In this document: positions 42,178 through 51,847 of the stretch, piece by piece | How positions within the stretch are numbered: position 1 is the stretch's first letter | Layout: every line of letters starts with the position of its first letter | Assembly (NCBI RefSeq): GCF_001598055.1 | Contig: NZ_CP014844.1 | Coordinates: 1,976,967 to 2,040,966, forward strand | Length of the DNA: 64,000 bases | Direction of reading: 5' to 3' | Source of the DNA: Cupriavidus nantongensis | GTDB lineage: Bacteria; Pseudomonadota; Gammaproteobacteria; Burkholderiales; Burkholderiaceae | Notes under the pieces: generated by a model | Seen by the model: the letters and a program-made list of their open reading frames with translations, nothing else | Databases searched by the model: none | What the model was told of the DNA's origin: nothing | Made by a program: the position numbers and the translations under genes

Positions 42178-43023
42178 TCAGGGATGACGGCGCCGTGAGA
42201 AGTATGCGTTGGGCACGTTATTCTTCAGCATTGCTAGCGTTTGCTCATAGTTGCGTTGCACGCGGGTCTCTTTTGAGAGAATGCCGTCGAAGTAGGTCGC
42301 GTAGGCTACGTACACGATATCGATGAAGTCGCTGGTCACCTTTTTGGGAGATAGCACATTTTCGATGCTCACGCCGCTGCGCAACTTCTCAAGTAGCCAT
42401 ACGTACCCCGCAGCCGTATAGCGAAAAACGATGTTGTTCACCGCTTCTTCAACGTTGGCGGCGCGCTTTACGTCTGGATGAGACTGACGCACAGTGGCCC
42501 ACAGCTCGAATACATGCTCCGCGATCCTGGCATCGAGTTCAGGCCCGTATGCGCGCCCAGTTCGCAACTCGGAAAGCTCCTTCTGCGTGAAGCGTGTCGC
42601 GTAGCCCGCGACGACAACCTCCATCTGCTCCATGCCCTTTTGCATAGCGTCAAAATGGTCTTTGGCCGTCCGGGTACTGTCTTCCAACGCCGCCAGGAGC
42701 AACTTATCACCGTTGACCGCCCGGTGGGTCTGCGCGCAAAACTGGGCAAAGTCTCGCGTCTGTGTCTTGTCGATCAGGCGCTTATCCAATCCCTGCGTGG
42801 CCATACGAAGTCCAGCTACTTCACGCGTTCCTTTCAGTACCAGCACCTGCTTGGGAAATTGGCAAAGGATGGAGAGCGAGCGCGATACGTTTCGCAGCGC
42901 GTCCCCTTTGCGCATCTCCATGCCGGCATAGTCGATCAATACCGCAATGTTCTCGCGGCTGGATCGAAGGTAGTTACGGAGATCTTCATGCTCAAAGTAG
43001 TTCGCGTCAATGACCATCTTCAT
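42178..43023 (-). CDS. PIN-domain-like nuclease
   Basis: The product is 281 residues from the ATG at 43023, with GGGAG 9 bp upstream. The N-terminus MKMVIDANYFEHEDL has the first PIN aspartate. An acidic position follows in LIDYAGMEMRKGDA. The C-terminal part has SDFIDIVYVAYATYFDGILS, like the last acidic station of PIN proteins. It probably cuts RNA. It is longer than usual toxin PIN proteins and no small antitoxin gene is adjacent. Its upstream neighbour before transposon insertion would have been the TIR-like gene now at 61648. Confidence 0.65.
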   Translation of the reverse strand: MKMVIDANYFEHEDLRNYLRSSRENIAVLIDYAGMEMRKGDALRNVSRSLSILCQFPKQVLVLKGTREVAGLRMATQGLDKRLIDKTQTRDFAQFCAQTHRAVNGDKLLLAALEDSTRTAKDHFDAMQKGMEQMEVVVAGYATRFTQKELSELRTGRAYGPELDARIAEHVFELWATVRQSHPDVKRAANVEEAVNNIVFRYTAAGYVWLLEKLRSGVSIENVLSPKKVTSDFIDIVYVAYATYFDGILSKETRVQRNYEQTLAMLKNNVPNAYFSRRRHP

Positions 43024-43111
43024 AGCGTCGGCTCCCAACCAAATCGGTGTCCGGGATTCTAACCTTCGACCGTTTGGGACGGTGGCACGGGTCGCCGACG
43101 ACGAGCGAGAT

Positions 43112-43144
43112 GGGGTAATCGTACTTTTCGTGCTAAATCTGGCG
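43112..43144 (+). repeat. Left terminal inverted repeat of the cnr-chr transposon
   Basis: The repeat starts GGGGTAATCGTACTTTTCG and continues TGCTAAATCTGGCG. It differs from the right end at two positions. The 5 bases to the left are GAGAT. Confidence 0.92.
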
Positions 43145-43267
43145 CTTTCCCTGAAAGCCGTTACTGGCAGGGCTTGTCGGTCGACTCCCGCGACCGTCGG
43201 CAGACTCTGAGAGATCTCGCGGTAACATAGCTGCCCACGCACCGCGCCGCCGCAAGGAGGTAGGGAA

Positions 43268-46201
43268 ATGCCAGGCATGGAATTTCGCTATGTGGGAATC
43301 GACCGCTTGCCCGCCAAAATGTCGGAGTTCGACGTGGAGCGGTACTTTGCGCTCACCGACAGCGACATGGCGGAAGTGAATGAGCGGTTTCGACGAGACT
43401 GGCGCGCCGGCGCGGCAATCCAGCTGGTCTTTCTTCGGGCGAGCGGCCATACGCTGGACCATGTCGGCACCCTGCCGCGTCAGTTGCTGCGTTACATCGG
43501 TGAGCGCCTTGGCGTGCCGACGCCAACCATCGCGTCGCTGCGGACCATGTATCACCGCTACAAGACGCTCTATGACCACCAAGTCTGGGCCTGCGACTAT
43601 CTCGGGCTGACACGGATTGGGCCAGACCATTGGGCAGGGCTTGGGGCGTGGATGCGCCAGGATGCAAAAGAATCTCTGACGCCCGAGGACCTGCTACAGC
43701 ACGCGCGCTCCTGGCTATACGAGCGGCGGATCCTGATCCCGGCCGAGCGAGCGTTGCGCGATCTCGGCCGCTCGATCTGGGCGGAAATCGAGCGAGCTGT
43801 GGTAGCCATGATCGAGGCTACCATCCCGGAATCTCAACTTGCGCGTGCGGACGCGGTTCTGTCGACCCGTCACGAAACGTCGGGAGTGACCGTTCTTGAG
43901 TGGCTGAAGACCCCGCCAGCACGTCACAGCCCGACAACCATTGCCGAAACGCTCGAGAAAATACGATTCCTGAAGGAACTCGGAGCGCATACCTGGCAAC
44001 TGGACGCGGTGCCTATGGAGAAGCAGCGGGCCTGGGCCAAGCGCATCGAGGCGCGCCGCCCCGTTAAGATCAGAGAACTGAAGGCGTCGACGCGCACGCT
44101 GGAACTGGTTTTCTTCCTTCGAGTGACCTTACTGGAATTGACAGACTCCCTGCTTTATCAGACAGGGCGACGGGTCTCCGATCTGGTCCGACAGGCCTAC
44201 GAAAAGACCACGACCAAGCAGGCCCGCTCTGCCGCGGATTACCGCCAGCGCCTGCTAGCGATCAAGATGCTCGTCGGCGAGGCCGAACGTTCGGCCGAGG
44301 AGCGGCTCGCGGAGATCGGCAAGCTGCTGGGGGATTTACCTAGCAAGCCCGCCATGAGCCATGCAGCCAGTGTGCGCGAGACACTGACTGAGGACAATCA
44401 GCGGATCCGAGCTCTACTCACATCGCTGCGGGAACTGGATTTTGCCGGCCGGGAAGCGGAACCCAGCCTGCGCCAATTGGCGCTCGTTACCAAATTGCAC
44501 GATAGCGGTGCGAGTGAGCTACCCCGCGGCAGTGAGGTGCCAGCCAGCGGCAGTTGGCATGACCTTATCGAGAATGACGATCGCAAACGTGCACTGCATG
44601 CGTTGGAAGCCTCGGCAATCACCGGCCTGCGCAAAGGCCTGCGACGTGGCTCCGTGTGGATTCATCACAGTCTATCTTTCCGGGAACGGGATCAACTGCT
44701 GATTCCATCGACGCAATGGGAAAACGAACGCGACCGACATCTGTCGTCGCTGGCATTGCCATCGACGGCCAATGCGTTTATCGACCGCCTGTCGGAGCAC
44801 CTCAAGGTGAATCTTGCGGCCTTGGATGAGGCGCGCGAGGCCGGCCGGGTCACGATCGGCTCAGACGGTACGCTGCACCTGTCGGCATTGGAGGCGCTGC
44901 CCACGGATGGTCTGCCTCGCAAGACACGCGACATGCTCTTCAAGGCCATCGGTACAGCCCAGTTCGCGGATCTGATCATGGAGATGGACGCCCGCACCGG
45001 CTTCAGCGCAGTCCTCCTGGCCCGAAGAGCGCGTGACGCGAACGAACTCGTGGCGTTGTACGGCGCGCTGATCGCACACGGCACTGAGATCGATGCCAAG
45101 GCTGTCGCAGCGATGATTCCCCAGCTGGACGCGGCGCACATTTCAACACTGATGCGCGCGTTGGAGATGCCAGGCCGACTGGCACGTGCCAATGATCGGG
45201 TAATTGAGTTCCAGCGGACTCACACGATCACCGAACTATGGGGAGACGGACAACGAGCCTCGAGCGACTCCATGAGCCTCGACACCTCACCCCACCTTTT
45301 CTATGCCCGCGCCGATCCCCGGCGGCGCACCCACGCGGTCGGAATCTATACGCACGTGCTGGACCAGCACGGAATTGTGTACAACCAGCCGATCGTGCTC
45401 AACGAGCGACAAGCTGGCGTCGCGATCGAAGGCGTCGTGCGCCACAATGACACGCGCGACGACGGTGGCTTGCTTCGACTTTCCGTCGACACGCATGGAT
45501 ATACGAGCGTCGGCATGGCGGTTGCGAAGCTGCTTGGATTCGATCTGTGCCCGCGTCTGCGCAATCTGGCCGAGCGCAAGCTCTACTTGCCGCGGCGATT
45601 GGCCGCCCCGGACAAGCTGACACCGGTCGTCGCCCATGAAATCTCTCTCAAGGCTATTCGTGATGGCTGGGACGGCTTGCTGCGGCTGGTGGCATCTATC
45701 AAGTCCGGACGCGTCAGCGCCGTGGTTGCCCTTCAGCGCTTCGGCAGTGCCGCACAGGGTGATGCCGTCTATCGTGCCGCCGATCAGCTCGGCAAGCTGC
45801 TGCGGACGCTGTTCCTATGCGACTATTTTGGCAATCCAGAATTCCGGCGGGAGTTGCATACCCTGCTCAATCGCGGAGAGTCAGTCCATCAGCTCCAGCG
45901 TGCGGTCTACACCGGCAAGGTCGCGCCAGAACGGGGCCGTCGGCGTGACGAGATGATCGCGATCTCGGGCTCACTGACCCTGCTCACCAATCTGGTGATT
46001 GCGTGGAACACGCAGCGCATGCAGGTGACAGTGGATGCCTGGCGCCAGAAGGGGCAGAGGATCGATGATGACTGGCTACGGAGAATGGGGCCAGCGCACT
46101 TCGGACATATCAACTTCCGGGGCACGCTGCGTTTCCCGCTCCATCTGTATCAGGAGATGTTGCTGGACGCCGCACACGGGCAGCGCGCGACAGGTTCATG
46201 A
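43268..46201 (+). CDS. tnpA: Tn3-family transposase TnpA
   Basis: The 977-residue transposase has the catalytic stations TELWGDGQRASSDS, RLSVDTHGYTSVGMAV and the glutamate in LLNRGESVHQLQRAVYTG. CPRLRNLAERKLYLPR lies between them, as in the family. The start is ATG after a strong AAGGAGGT site. It is only distantly similar to the TnpA at 747. This protein should recognise the GGGGT(A/G)ATCG ends. Confidence 0.95.
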   Translation: MPGMEFRYVGIDRLPAKMSEFDVERYFALTDSDMAEVNERFRRDWRAGAAIQLVFLRASGHTLDHVGTLPRQLLRYIGERLGVPTPTIASLRTMYHRYKTLYDHQVWACDYLGLTRIGPDHWAGLGAWMRQDAKESLTPEDLLQHARSWLYERRILIPAERALRDLGRSIWAEIERAVVAMIEATIPESQLARADAVLSTRHETSGVTVLEWLKTPPARHSPTTIAETLEKIRFLKELGAHTWQLDAVPMEKQRAWAKRIEARRPVKIRELKASTRTLELVFFLRVTLLELTDSLLYQTGRRVSDLVRQAYEKTTTKQARSAADYRQRLLAIKMLVGEAERSAEERLAEIGKLLGDLPSKPAMSHAASVRETLTEDNQRIRALLTSLRELDFAGREAEPSLRQLALVTKLHDSGASELPRGSEVPASGSWHDLIENDDRKRALHALEASAITGLRKGLRRGSVWIHHSLSFRERDQLLIPSTQWENERDRHLSSLALPSTANAFIDRLSEHLKVNLAALDEAREAGRVTIGSDGTLHLSALEALPTDGLPRKTRDMLFKAIGTAQFADLIMEMDARTGFSAVLLARRARDANELVALYGALIAHGTEIDAKAVAAMIPQLDAAHISTLMRALEMPGRLARANDRVIEFQRTHTITELWGDGQRASSDSMSLDTSPHLFYARADPRRRTHAVGIYTHVLDQHGIVYNQPIVLNERQAGVAIEGVVRHNDTRDDGGLLRLSVDTHGYTSVGMAVAKLLGFDLCPRLRNLAERKLYLPRRLAAPDKLTPVVAHEISLKAIRDGWDGLLRLVASIKSGRVSAVVALQRFGSAAQGDAVYRAADQLGKLLRTLFLCDYFGNPEFRRELHTLLNRGESVHQLQRAVYTGKVAPERGRRRDEMIAISGSLTLLTNLVIAWNTQRMQVTVDAWRQKGQRIDDDWLRRMGPAHFGHINFRGTLRFPLHLYQEMLLDAAHGQRATGS

Positions 46202-46256
46202 GGAACGCACCATGGAATCTGTACTGAGAAAGCCTCCTCGTCTTGCACTACCGAAA

Positions 46257-46278
46257 CTTGAGCTTCCTTTAGCTCAAG
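46257..46278. promoter_or_regulatory. Perfect inverted repeat resembling a MerR-type operator
   Basis: CTTGAGCT and AGCTCAAG form perfect 8-bp arms around TCCTTT. Such sites usually lie in the promoter of a metal-responsive regulator or efflux gene. No regulator gene is next to it: tnpA ends at 46201 and cnrT ends at 46339 on the opposite strand. It may instead act as a terminator between the two convergent genes. Confidence 0.4.
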
Positions 46279-46338
46279 GTAGAGAAAGTGGTCGGAGGAC
46301 CCTCAAGCGATTTTCAACAGTGCGGAGGCAGTGCCACG

Positions 46339-47394
46339 CTAATGCGAATGACGATGATGCACGTCCGGATAATGCGGATGCTTGTGTACCATCACCTCGT
46401 GCGCGTGCCAGTGTCTGTGGGGCTCCTTGCCATCCCATGGGAAGTCGTGCTCATGCTGATGATGCTCGTCGTGTCGATGCGAGTGGCTGTGCGCCAGTGG
46501 CTCATGGGTATGCTCGTGCTCGTGCCGCTCGCGCAGGTGCAACCACACGCCCAATGCCATCAGCGCCGCGGCAAGCCAGAAAGCCAAGCCTGGCACTTCA
46601 GGCCAGATCACAAATGAGATCAGGACTCCAAACAATGGTGCGACCGAGAAATACGCACCGGTTCGCGCAGTGCCCAACAGACGCAGCGCCACCACAAACA
46701 AGGCGAGACTCACACCGTATCCGGCGAATCCGACGACCAGCGCACCTGTCGCGGTACTGAGCGGTGGAAACACAGCCCCATGCATCAGGGCGAGCGTCGT
46801 GTTGCATAGTCCAGCGACAACACCCTTCAGGCAGGCGACGAGTAGCGCGTCATTGCTGGAGACCTTGCGGGTCAGGTTGTTGTCAACCGCCCAGCACAGG
46901 CAAGCGCCGACGATAAGCAGCGCGCCAGTCGACATCTGCAGGCTGCCCGGCTGCCAGGAAAGCAGCAAGCCGCCGGCCACGATCGCGATCATCCCCAGAA
47001 CAATCTGTCGGTCGGCGTTCTCCTTGAACACCACCCAGGCGATGACGGCCGTGAACACACCCTCCACGTTCAGCAGCAGGGATGCCGACGCGGCGTTGGT
47101 CGAGACGAGGCCAGTCATTAGCAACGCTGGCCCCGCCACGCCGCCCGCAAGGATTGCGCCAATTAGCCACGGCACCTCTGCTCGCGGAATGCCACCATGA
47201 TCATTTCCCGGATCAGGCTTCGCCCAGATTCTTCGGATCGCGAGCACAAGGGCCAAGCCGAAGCCGCTGCCCAGATATAGCAGCCCGGCCAGCAAGAGCG
47301 GGGCAACTGAACCGGTCAGCGCCTTGGCCAGCGGCGTGCTTGCACCGAATAGCAGAGCGGCCAGTAATGCCGGAGATGCGGTACGAATGGACAT
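46339..47394 (-). CDS. cnrT: CnrT, EamA/DMT-family transporter with His-rich tail
   Basis: This 351-residue membrane protein has about ten hydrophobic segments and an EamA-type repeat. Its C-terminal tail of about 65 residues is packed with histidine (EHEHTHEPLAHSHSHRHDEH and more). Length and tail match CnrT of C. metallidurans, a nickel-cobalt export helper in the inner membrane. It is the last gene of the cnr operon, 38 bp after cnrA. The His-rich tail probably binds metal in the cytoplasm. Confidence 0.9.
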   Translation of the reverse strand: MSIRTASPALLAALLFGASTPLAKALTGSVAPLLLAGLLYLGSGFGLALVLAIRRIWAKPDPGNDHGGIPRAEVPWLIGAILAGGVAGPALLMTGLVSTNAASASLLLNVEGVFTAVIAWVVFKENADRQIVLGMIAIVAGGLLLSWQPGSLQMSTGALLIVGACLCWAVDNNLTRKVSSNDALLVACLKGVVAGLCNTTLALMHGAVFPPLSTATGALVVGFAGYGVSLALFVVALRLLGTARTGAYFSVAPLFGVLISFVIWPEVPGLAFWLAAALMALGVWLHLRERHEHEHTHEPLAHSHSHRHDEHHQHEHDFPWDGKEPHRHWHAHEVMVHKHPHYPDVHHRHSH

Positions 47395-47432
47395 GGCGGA
47401 TCAGGGGATGGGGCTAAAGTGGACTCGCGAAC

Positions 47433-50400
47433 TCACATTTCTAGCACGGCTTGCGCTTCCGGCCGGCCGGCGGCCCGGCGCTTCAGCACCATGCCGCAAA
47501 GTGCCGGCAGCACAAACAATGTCAGCACGGTTGCGGTGATGAGTCCACCGATGACGACGGTGGCCAGCGGCTTCTGGACTTCCGCACCGGTGCCGGTGGC
47601 AATGGCCATCGGAACAAAACCGAGCGATGCCACTGCGGCAGTCATCAGCACCGGCCGGACCCGTTCCATGGCACCGTCGATCACCGCACTGTGCGGTGTC
47701 ATGCCATCTTCAAGCCGCTTCCGGATAGCTGAAATCAGTACCAGTCCGTTCAGCACAGCCACACCCGACACCGCAATGAAACCGACGGCCGCCGAGATCG
47801 AGAACGGGATGCCGCGCAGGAGCAGTGCGAACACGCCGCCAGCCAGCGCCAGGGGCACTGCCGTCAGTACGGTCGCCGTCAGTGCGGCGCTGCCGATCGC
47901 CATGTACAGTGTCGCGGCGATCAGGATGAAGCACAGCGGTACGATGATGGCCAGGCGCTTGGTTGCCGCCTGCAGATTCTGGAATTGGCCGCCCCACTCG
48001 ATATACATGCCTGGCGGTAGCTTGACTTCCTTGGCGATGCGATCCGCGGCATCGTCCACGAAGCTGCCCAGATCGCGGCTGCCCACATTGGTTTCCACGT
48101 ACACACGACGCTTGCCATTGTCGCGGCTGACTTCATTGAGACCCTGCGTGAACCGGAACTGCACGAGTTGGCGTAGCGGTACCGAGGCACGAGGCTGACC
48201 GTCAACCGCTGGCAGCATGACCGGAAGCGCGCCGAGGACGTCGAGGTTCCCACGCTGCTCGCCCGGCAGGCGAACCACGATGTCGAAACGGCGATCGCCA
48301 TCGAAGATCTGCCCGGATTGCCGACCCGCCATAGCCGCGGACACCGTATCAGCCACTTCCTTGACCGTCAGGCCATAGCGGGCGATTGCGGCGCGATCGA
48401 AGACGATGTCGAAGGTCGGGAAACCGCTGGTTAGTGGCACGCGAACGTCGGTGGCTCCCGGGGTTTTTCTCAGCACGCCCGCGATGCGCTGAGCCGTGGC
48501 CGCCAGTTCGTCCAGGTTTTCGCCATAGACCTTCACGGCGACGTCGCTACGCACGCCGCCGATCAGTTCGTTGAACCGCATCTCGATCGGCTGCGTCACA
48601 TCATAGTTATTGCCGACCATCGGCGCGGTCTTCTCGCGAATGCGCTCGATAACCTGTTCCTTGCTCGTGACCCCCTCCGGCCACTCGTCCTTCGGTTTCA
48701 GGATGATGTAGTTGTCCGAAGCGTTCGGCGGCATCGGGTCGGCCGCCAGGCTGGCCGTGCCCGCCTTCGAATACACCGTTTGGACTTCCGGCAGCGACAG
48801 CACAGCGCGTTCAAGTGGCAGATCGATGGCGACCGACTGGTCGATCGACGTCGACGGAATACGCACCGACGACAGGTTCAAGTTCTGCTCGTCGAGCGTC
48901 GGCATGAATTCGCGTCCGACAAACGTGAAGGCCGCCGCCGCGATCGCCAGCGTCGCAACACCGGTGCCAATGAACGGCATTGGGCGCGCCACGGCAAGCT
49001 CAAGCCACGGCCGGTAGCGCTGCTTGGTTGCCGCGATGATGCGCACCTCCTTCTCAGCCACCTTCTTGCGCAGCAGCACTGCCACCATGGCGGGCACGAA
49101 GGTCAGCGACAGCACAAAGGCCGACGCGAGTGCCAGCATCAGCGTAATCACCATCGGGGAGAACATCTTGCCTTCCACTCCCTGGAAGGTCAGGCATGGC
49201 AGGAAGACCATGAAGATCACGAGCTGGCCGTAGACCGTCGGACGGACCATTTCGCGGGAGGACTGGATAACTTCTTCCAGCCGCTCATTGAGTGTCAGCA
49301 CACGCCCCTCGTGGTGCTGCCGCTCAGCCAGCCTCCTGAGCGAGTTCTCCACGATGATGACCGCCCCGTCAATGATCAGGCCGAAGTCCAACGCCCCCAG
49401 GCTCATCAGGTTGCCGGAAATATTGAGCTGATTCATGCCGATCGCGCTGACCAGCATGGACAGCGGAATGACCAGGGCGGCAATGGCCGCCGCACGCCAG
49501 TTGCCCAGCAGGGCGAACAGGATTGCCACCACCAGCAGCGCTCCTTCCACCAGGTTCTTCGCCACCGTTTCGATGGTCGCAATCACCAGTTGGGAGCGAT
49601 TGAGAGTAGGAACGATCAGCACGCCTGGCGGCAGCGTCTTCGAGATCTGGTCCAGTTTGTCGCCCACGGCTTGCGCCACGGTGCGGCTGTTGGCCCCAAC
49701 GAGCATCAGCGCGCTGCCCACCACGGTTTCGTTGCCATTGCGGCTGGCGGCACCGGACCGCAGTTCTCCGCCAATCTTGACCGCTGCGACGTGTCCCACC
49801 GTGATCGGCACACCCTGTCGTTGGGCAATCACAGCCCGGGATATTTCGTCGGCCGATTTGATCCGGGCATCGGCGCGCACCAGGTATGACTCTCCGGAGC
49901 GCCGGATAAAGTTCGCGCCGACTGACAGATTGGCATCCTCAAGTGCCTGCGCAAGCTCGCCATAGGAAATGCCGTAGGCTGCCAATTTGGCGGTGTCAGG
50001 CTCGACGACAAACTGCTTGACGTAACCGCCGAGTGAATCGACGTCGGCCACGCCAGGCGTCGTGCGCAACTGCGGCCGGATGATCCAATCCTGCACCGTG
50101 CGCAGATAGGCGAGCCTTGAGACGCGATCATCGAGACGCTCGCCACGCTCGGTCAGAAAGCTGCCGTCGCTCTGCCAGCCCGGCTCGCTGTCCTTGATGG
50201 GGGCGCCGGTGCCGTCCGGATACTGGTACTCGACGCTGTAGTGAAAGACCTCACCCAGCCCCGTCGATACCGGTCCCATCTGCGGCTCGACATTTCCCGG
50301 CAGGTTCGGACGCGCCTGGGCCAGCCGTTCGGTTACCTGCTGGCGCATGAAGTACAGGTTCGCGCTCTCTTTGAAGATCACGGTCACCTGGCTGAAGCCG

Positions 50401-50663
50401 TTACGCGACATCGAGCGCGTGCTCTCGACACCGTTCAGACCGGAAATAGCCGTCTCGATCGGATACGTGACGCGCTTTTCCACTTCCACCGGGCTCATCG
50501 TCGGCACCACGGTGTTGATCTGGACCTGCTTGTTCGTGATGTCAGGCGTGACATCGATCGGCAGCAGGTTGAGTTGCCAGGCGCCAATGATCGCGACGAT
50601 TGCCGTGAGGAACAGAACCAGCCAGCGATAGCGGACCGAGCCGCTGAGGATACGCTCGATCAT
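47433..50663 (-). CDS. cnrA: CnrA, HME-RND efflux pump
   Basis: The 1076-residue inner-membrane proton-driven antiporter has the RND layout, with 12 membrane segments and two large periplasmic loops. The HME marker in segment 4 is GALDFGLIIDGAVIIVENSL. It exports cobalt and nickel through the CnrCBA trans-envelope complex. The start overlaps the cnrB stop by 4 bp. Confidence 0.95.
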   Translation of the reverse strand: MIERILSGSVRYRWLVLFLTAIVAIIGAWQLNLLPIDVTPDITNKQVQINTVVPTMSPVEVEKRVTYPIETAISGLNGVESTRSMSRNGFSQVTVIFKESANLYFMRQQVTERLAQARPNLPGNVEPQMGPVSTGLGEVFHYSVEYQYPDGTGAPIKDSEPGWQSDGSFLTERGERLDDRVSRLAYLRTVQDWIIRPQLRTTPGVADVDSLGGYVKQFVVEPDTAKLAAYGISYGELAQALEDANLSVGANFIRRSGESYLVRADARIKSADEISRAVIAQRQGVPITVGHVAAVKIGGELRSGAASRNGNETVVGSALMLVGANSRTVAQAVGDKLDQISKTLPPGVLIVPTLNRSQLVIATIETVAKNLVEGALLVVAILFALLGNWRAAAIAALVIPLSMLVSAIGMNQLNISGNLMSLGALDFGLIIDGAVIIVENSLRRLAERQHHEGRVLTLNERLEEVIQSSREMVRPTVYGQLVIFMVFLPCLTFQGVEGKMFSPMVITLMLALASAFVLSLTFVPAMVAVLLRKKVAEKEVRIIAATKQRYRPWLELAVARPMPFIGTGVATLAIAAAAFTFVGREFMPTLDEQNLNLSSVRIPSTSIDQSVAIDLPLERAVLSLPEVQTVYSKAGTASLAADPMPPNASDNYIILKPKDEWPEGVTSKEQVIERIREKTAPMVGNNYDVTQPIEMRFNELIGGVRSDVAVKVYGENLDELAATAQRIAGVLRKTPGATDVRVPLTSGFPTFDIVFDRAAIARYGLTVKEVADTVSAAMAGRQSGQIFDGDRRFDIVVRLPGEQRGNLDVLGALPVMLPAVDGQPRASVPLRQLVQFRFTQGLNEVSRDNGKRRVYVETNVGSRDLGSFVDDAADRIAKEVKLPPGMYIEWGGQFQNLQAATKRLAIIVPLCFILIAATLYMAIGSAALTATVLTAVPLALAGGVFALLLRGIPFSISAAVGFIAVSGVAVLNGLVLISAIRKRLEDGMTPHSAVIDGAMERVRPVLMTAAVASLGFVPMAIATGTGAEVQKPLATVVIGGLITATVLTLFVLPALCGMVLKRRAAGRPEAQAVLEM

Positions 50664-51847
50664 TCCTCGTCCCCGCCGCCCTTGTTCATTTCCGCCTTGA
50701 CCAGGAAGGCATTGCGGGTGGCCACCTGTTCGCCGGGCTGTACACCGGAGAGGATTTGCGCCGAACCACCGCTACGGGTACCCACCAGCACGGGACGTGG
50801 ACGGAAGCCTTCCTGCGTGCGGACGAAGAGGACGTCGCGGCCGTCGAGGTTCTGCACCGCGTCTTCCGGCACAGAAAGGGAAGCGGCATCGCTCGCCGCC
50901 GTGCGCAGGCGCACCTGGACGCCTTCGCCCACCACGAGCCGATCAGTCGGCTGCGCCGGCACCACGACCACCGTCGCGGCACGCGCGCTACCTGTCACAG
51001 TCGGCGTGACCGCCTGCACGCGCGCCGGCAGCGGCGAGCCGTTGGCCAGCACAATGGTGGCGTCGCTACCGGTGGCAATGCGGTTCGTATCGGCGGCGGT
51101 CACGGCGGCCTCCACCTGCACGGCACCGGTGCCGGCCACGCGGAAGAGTTCCGCCTGGGGGGCCACGAAAGCGCCCAGCGTGACGGACTGGGCCGTGATC
51201 TTGCCCGCAATCGGGCTGACGACGGCCACCGAGCGCCCGTCGCTGGCCAGATGCGCGGACTGGGCCACCGTGGCAGCGCGCTGCGCTTCGGCCTGCGCAA
51301 CTTCGAGCGCGGATTTCGCTGCTTCCATTTCCTGACGGGGCGTGACGCCCTGCTGGAATAAGCTTGCCTCGCGCTCGTAGGTCTTGCGCGCGAGATCGGC
51401 CTTCGCCTGCGCGACCTTGCGCTCGGCAGCCATGGCGGCTGCATCGGGGCTATCGACCACGGCCAGCACATCACCCGCCCGCACGGAATCGCCAAGCCGG
51501 CGCTGAATACGCTGCACGGCGCCGGCGGCGCGCGACACGATAACCGCCTCGCTGCCGAGCACTGCTGCCACCGTGGCCGGCGCCAGGATTTCCGCGCCGA
51601 CTGCTGCGCTCGCTACCGGCTCCACCGCGATGTTGGCGGCCGCAAGGTAGGCGGCCGGAATTTTGACCTCTTGTGGGCCAGCTTTTTCCGCCGTGACTCC
51701 CGGCTTCTTCGCTTCTGCAGCCTGTGACGATGCGGGCAACTTCTCCGGCCCAGACAGTCTCGCCGCGCCGAAACCCACCGCCGCCGCCACTGCGGCCACC
51801 CCAGCTACCATTGGCCAGTTCACAGACCGACGCTCGTTCTTCATCAT
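50660..51847 (-). CDS. cnrB: CnrB, periplasmic adaptor (membrane fusion protein)
   Basis: The 395-residue adaptor has an N-terminal hydrophobic segment (WPMVAGVAAVAAAVGFGAAR) and a lipoyl-type hairpin (RRLGDSVRAGDVLAVVDSPD). It then has a long coiled-coil hairpin and a beta-barrel region. It joins CnrA to CnrC. It overlaps cnrA and cnrC by 4 bp each, so the three are translationally coupled. Confidence 0.95.
   Translation of the reverse strand: MMKNERRSVNWPMVAGVAAVAAAVGFGAARLSGPEKLPASSQAAEAKKPGVTAEKAGPQEVKIPAAYLAAANIAVEPVASAAVGAEILAPATVAAVLGSEAVIVSRAAGAVQRIQRRLGDSVRAGDVLAVVDSPDAAAMAAERKVAQAKADLARKTYEREASLFQQGVTPRQEMEAAKSALEVAQAEAQRAATVAQSAHLASDGRSVAVVSPIAGKITAQSVTLGAFVAPQAELFRVAGTGAVQVEAAVTAADTNRIATGSDATIVLANGSPLPARVQAVTPTVTGSARAATVVVVPAQPTDRLVVGEGVQVRLRTAASDAASLSVPEDAVQNLDGRDVLFVRTQEGFRPRPVLVGTRSGGSAQILSGVQPGEQVATRNAFLVKAEMNKGGGDEE

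Noticed and set aside
42178..43278. Longer version of the PIN-like gene starting at 43278
   Set aside because: The extra N-terminal ~85 residues run through the transposon's left repeat and tnpA promoter region, have no domain, and the ATG at 43023 has a good ribosome site.
48780..49889. A 369-codon plus-strand frame rich in His, Arg and Gln
   Set aside because: It is opposite cnrA; the histidine richness comes from reading the complementary strand of hydrophobic codons.
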